A DNA stretch of 64,000 nt from Cichorium intybus (lineage: Eukaryota; Streptophyta; Magnoliopsida; Asterales; Asteraceae), in contig CM042010.1 of the NCBI GenBank assembly GCA_023525715.1, forward strand, positions 82,337,894-82,401,893. Reading direction: 5' to 3'. Positions within the stretch are counted from its first letter, which is position 1. Every line of letters starts with the position of its first letter. This document shows positions 63,159 through 64,000 of the stretch, in pieces. The position numbers and the translations under genes are program-made. The notes under the pieces were generated by a model, which ran no database searches, was not told the origin of the DNA, and was given only the letters and a program-made list of their open reading frames with translations.

Positions 63159-64000
63159 TGTAATGCCGTGTTATTAAATTATAGGGTAATTATGATTTAA
63201 TACGATGTTATAAGTGTTTGGATGGTTAGAATACTTTTTGGGTAGAGTTTTCGCACGAAAAACGCCAAAAATGGCTTACACGGGTCGTGTAAATGTTACA
63301 CGGGTCGTGTAACCTTCGGTATTTTTGTGTTTTCTGGTTACTGTAGTAAAACACGGGCGTGTTAAATTTAACACGGGCACTGTAGCGGAACACGGGCCAT
63401 GTTAAATTAACACGGGCCGTGTTACGCGCGCAGACCCACTTTTTAAAGTCGGTTTTCTTTCATTTTGGGGGAAATTTCAGTTCGTGGTTTTCTCTCTAAA
63501 ACCCTAGAAACTTGTCCTAAACCCTCCAAAGTTGAAATTGAGGCCTATAATTCGAGAATTGAAGTTAGGGTTCGATATCTTGAGGTTTAAAAGGTAATTT
63601 TCCCTTGTTTTAGCTTCAAATTGATGGTTGAATTTCTTGTTTTGAGATAGTTCCAGGTGGTATTGATGAACCACCTGCAACTAGCATGGATTAGAGTAAG
63701 TTTACTTAGATTAGAGTGTATAAGGGAGTTCTAATCTTAGACTCGAGCTAATAAAAGTGTTGTTGTTGTATTTCTTCGGTTGTATGAGTCAAAATGGAGA
63801 AATTGGAAGCTACAACTAGGATAGTATTACTATATTCTAATTGTAACTCTCCTCTATGATTCCAAATCCTTGATTGTTATAAATTTTGAGTGTGATTGAG
63901 ATTGTTCTTGAAATTGAGTATTGAGTTTGAGTTATTGTGTTACAGCTAAAGCTAGACAGGAACACATACGAGGTTCGGGGGTTCCACATATCGACTCAAC
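63159..64000 (+). repeat. LTR of a gypsy relative, plus strand, cut by window end
   Basis: Starts TGTAATGCCGTGTTATTAAA, homologous to the minus-strand start of the gypsy LTR at 38546. It ends in sequence matching the same LTR family (AGCTAAAGCTAGACAGG...GTTCCACATATCGA, about 63944-63994). A motif array occupies 63276-63424. It is inserted in copia C RT; the other end and TSD partner lie outside. Moderately diverged from the 37004 element, so it is a sister subfamily. Confidence 0.85.
63276..63424. repeat. ACACGGGTCGTGT / AACACGGGCCGTGTT motif array
   Basis: Two copies of TTACACGGGTCGTGTAA, the reverse complement of the gypsy motif at 38135-38410, are followed by four variants with AACACGGG-type arms, some keeping self-complementarity with other bases. 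Confidence 0.85.

Overview
The window is repeat-filled intergenic DNA from a flowering plant. I found no host gene I could defend, and no rRNA, tRNA gene or CRISPR array. The RRM-bearing LINE, the copia and gypsy families, the Helitrons ending in a hairpin plus CTAG, and the AT-rich background fit a eudicot. Asteraceae is my best guess, but that is inference and not proven by the sequence.

Bases 1-5577. A 5'-truncated LINE scrap (492-689 plus 4600-4704) has a 15-bp target-site duplication (TSD) at 477-491 and 4705-4719. A 3.9-kb minus-strand Helitron (690-4599) sits inside it. A short plus-strand Helitron-like element probably ends at 461. The rest is AT-rich DNA ending in a (CA)n(TA)n microsatellite.

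Bases 5727-34633. One degenerate LINE of about 5.7 kb is spread over 28.8 kb by three LTR-element insertions. They are a copia element (6162-11213, TSD CTAGA), a minus-strand gag-only SIRE-like copia element (12229-18464, TSD AAGTG), and a long-LTR, non-coding LARD-like element (19031 to about 30892). The LINE reading frame resumes across the second insertion, which proves the nesting. The LINE ends in a second (TA)n tract.

Bases 34634-36905. Here lie a Helitron-end-like fragment, decayed LTR-like sequence, a tandem repeat of about 64-70 bp, and an intact-looking tRNA-derived SINE (36719-36859) with a 16-bp TSD.

Bases 36906-64000. A minus-strand copia element (pol 46575-49639, gag 49640-50536) has its 3' LTR split by a full-length chromodomain-bearing Ty3/gypsy element (37004-44969, TSD AAAAC). 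Its 5' leader is cut by a plus-strand SIRE-type copia element starting at 51677. That element is itself interrupted in gag by a deleted copia element (53771-58127, TSD CGTAC) and in the reverse transcriptase by the LTR of a gypsy relative (63159 to the window end).

All coding regions are transposon-derived and all are broken, although gypsy gag-pol and the SIRE-type pol are only lightly damaged. The most interesting structure is not a gene. Four LTR sequences, from three element types, carry clusters of short inverted-repeat motifs in the presumed U3. Motif number differs between the two LTRs of one element, and in the LARD both substitutions seen within the motifs fall in loops. A second highlight is a copia element whose layout records an unequal exchange followed by LTR-LTR recombination. 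I did not find a convincing new gene system.
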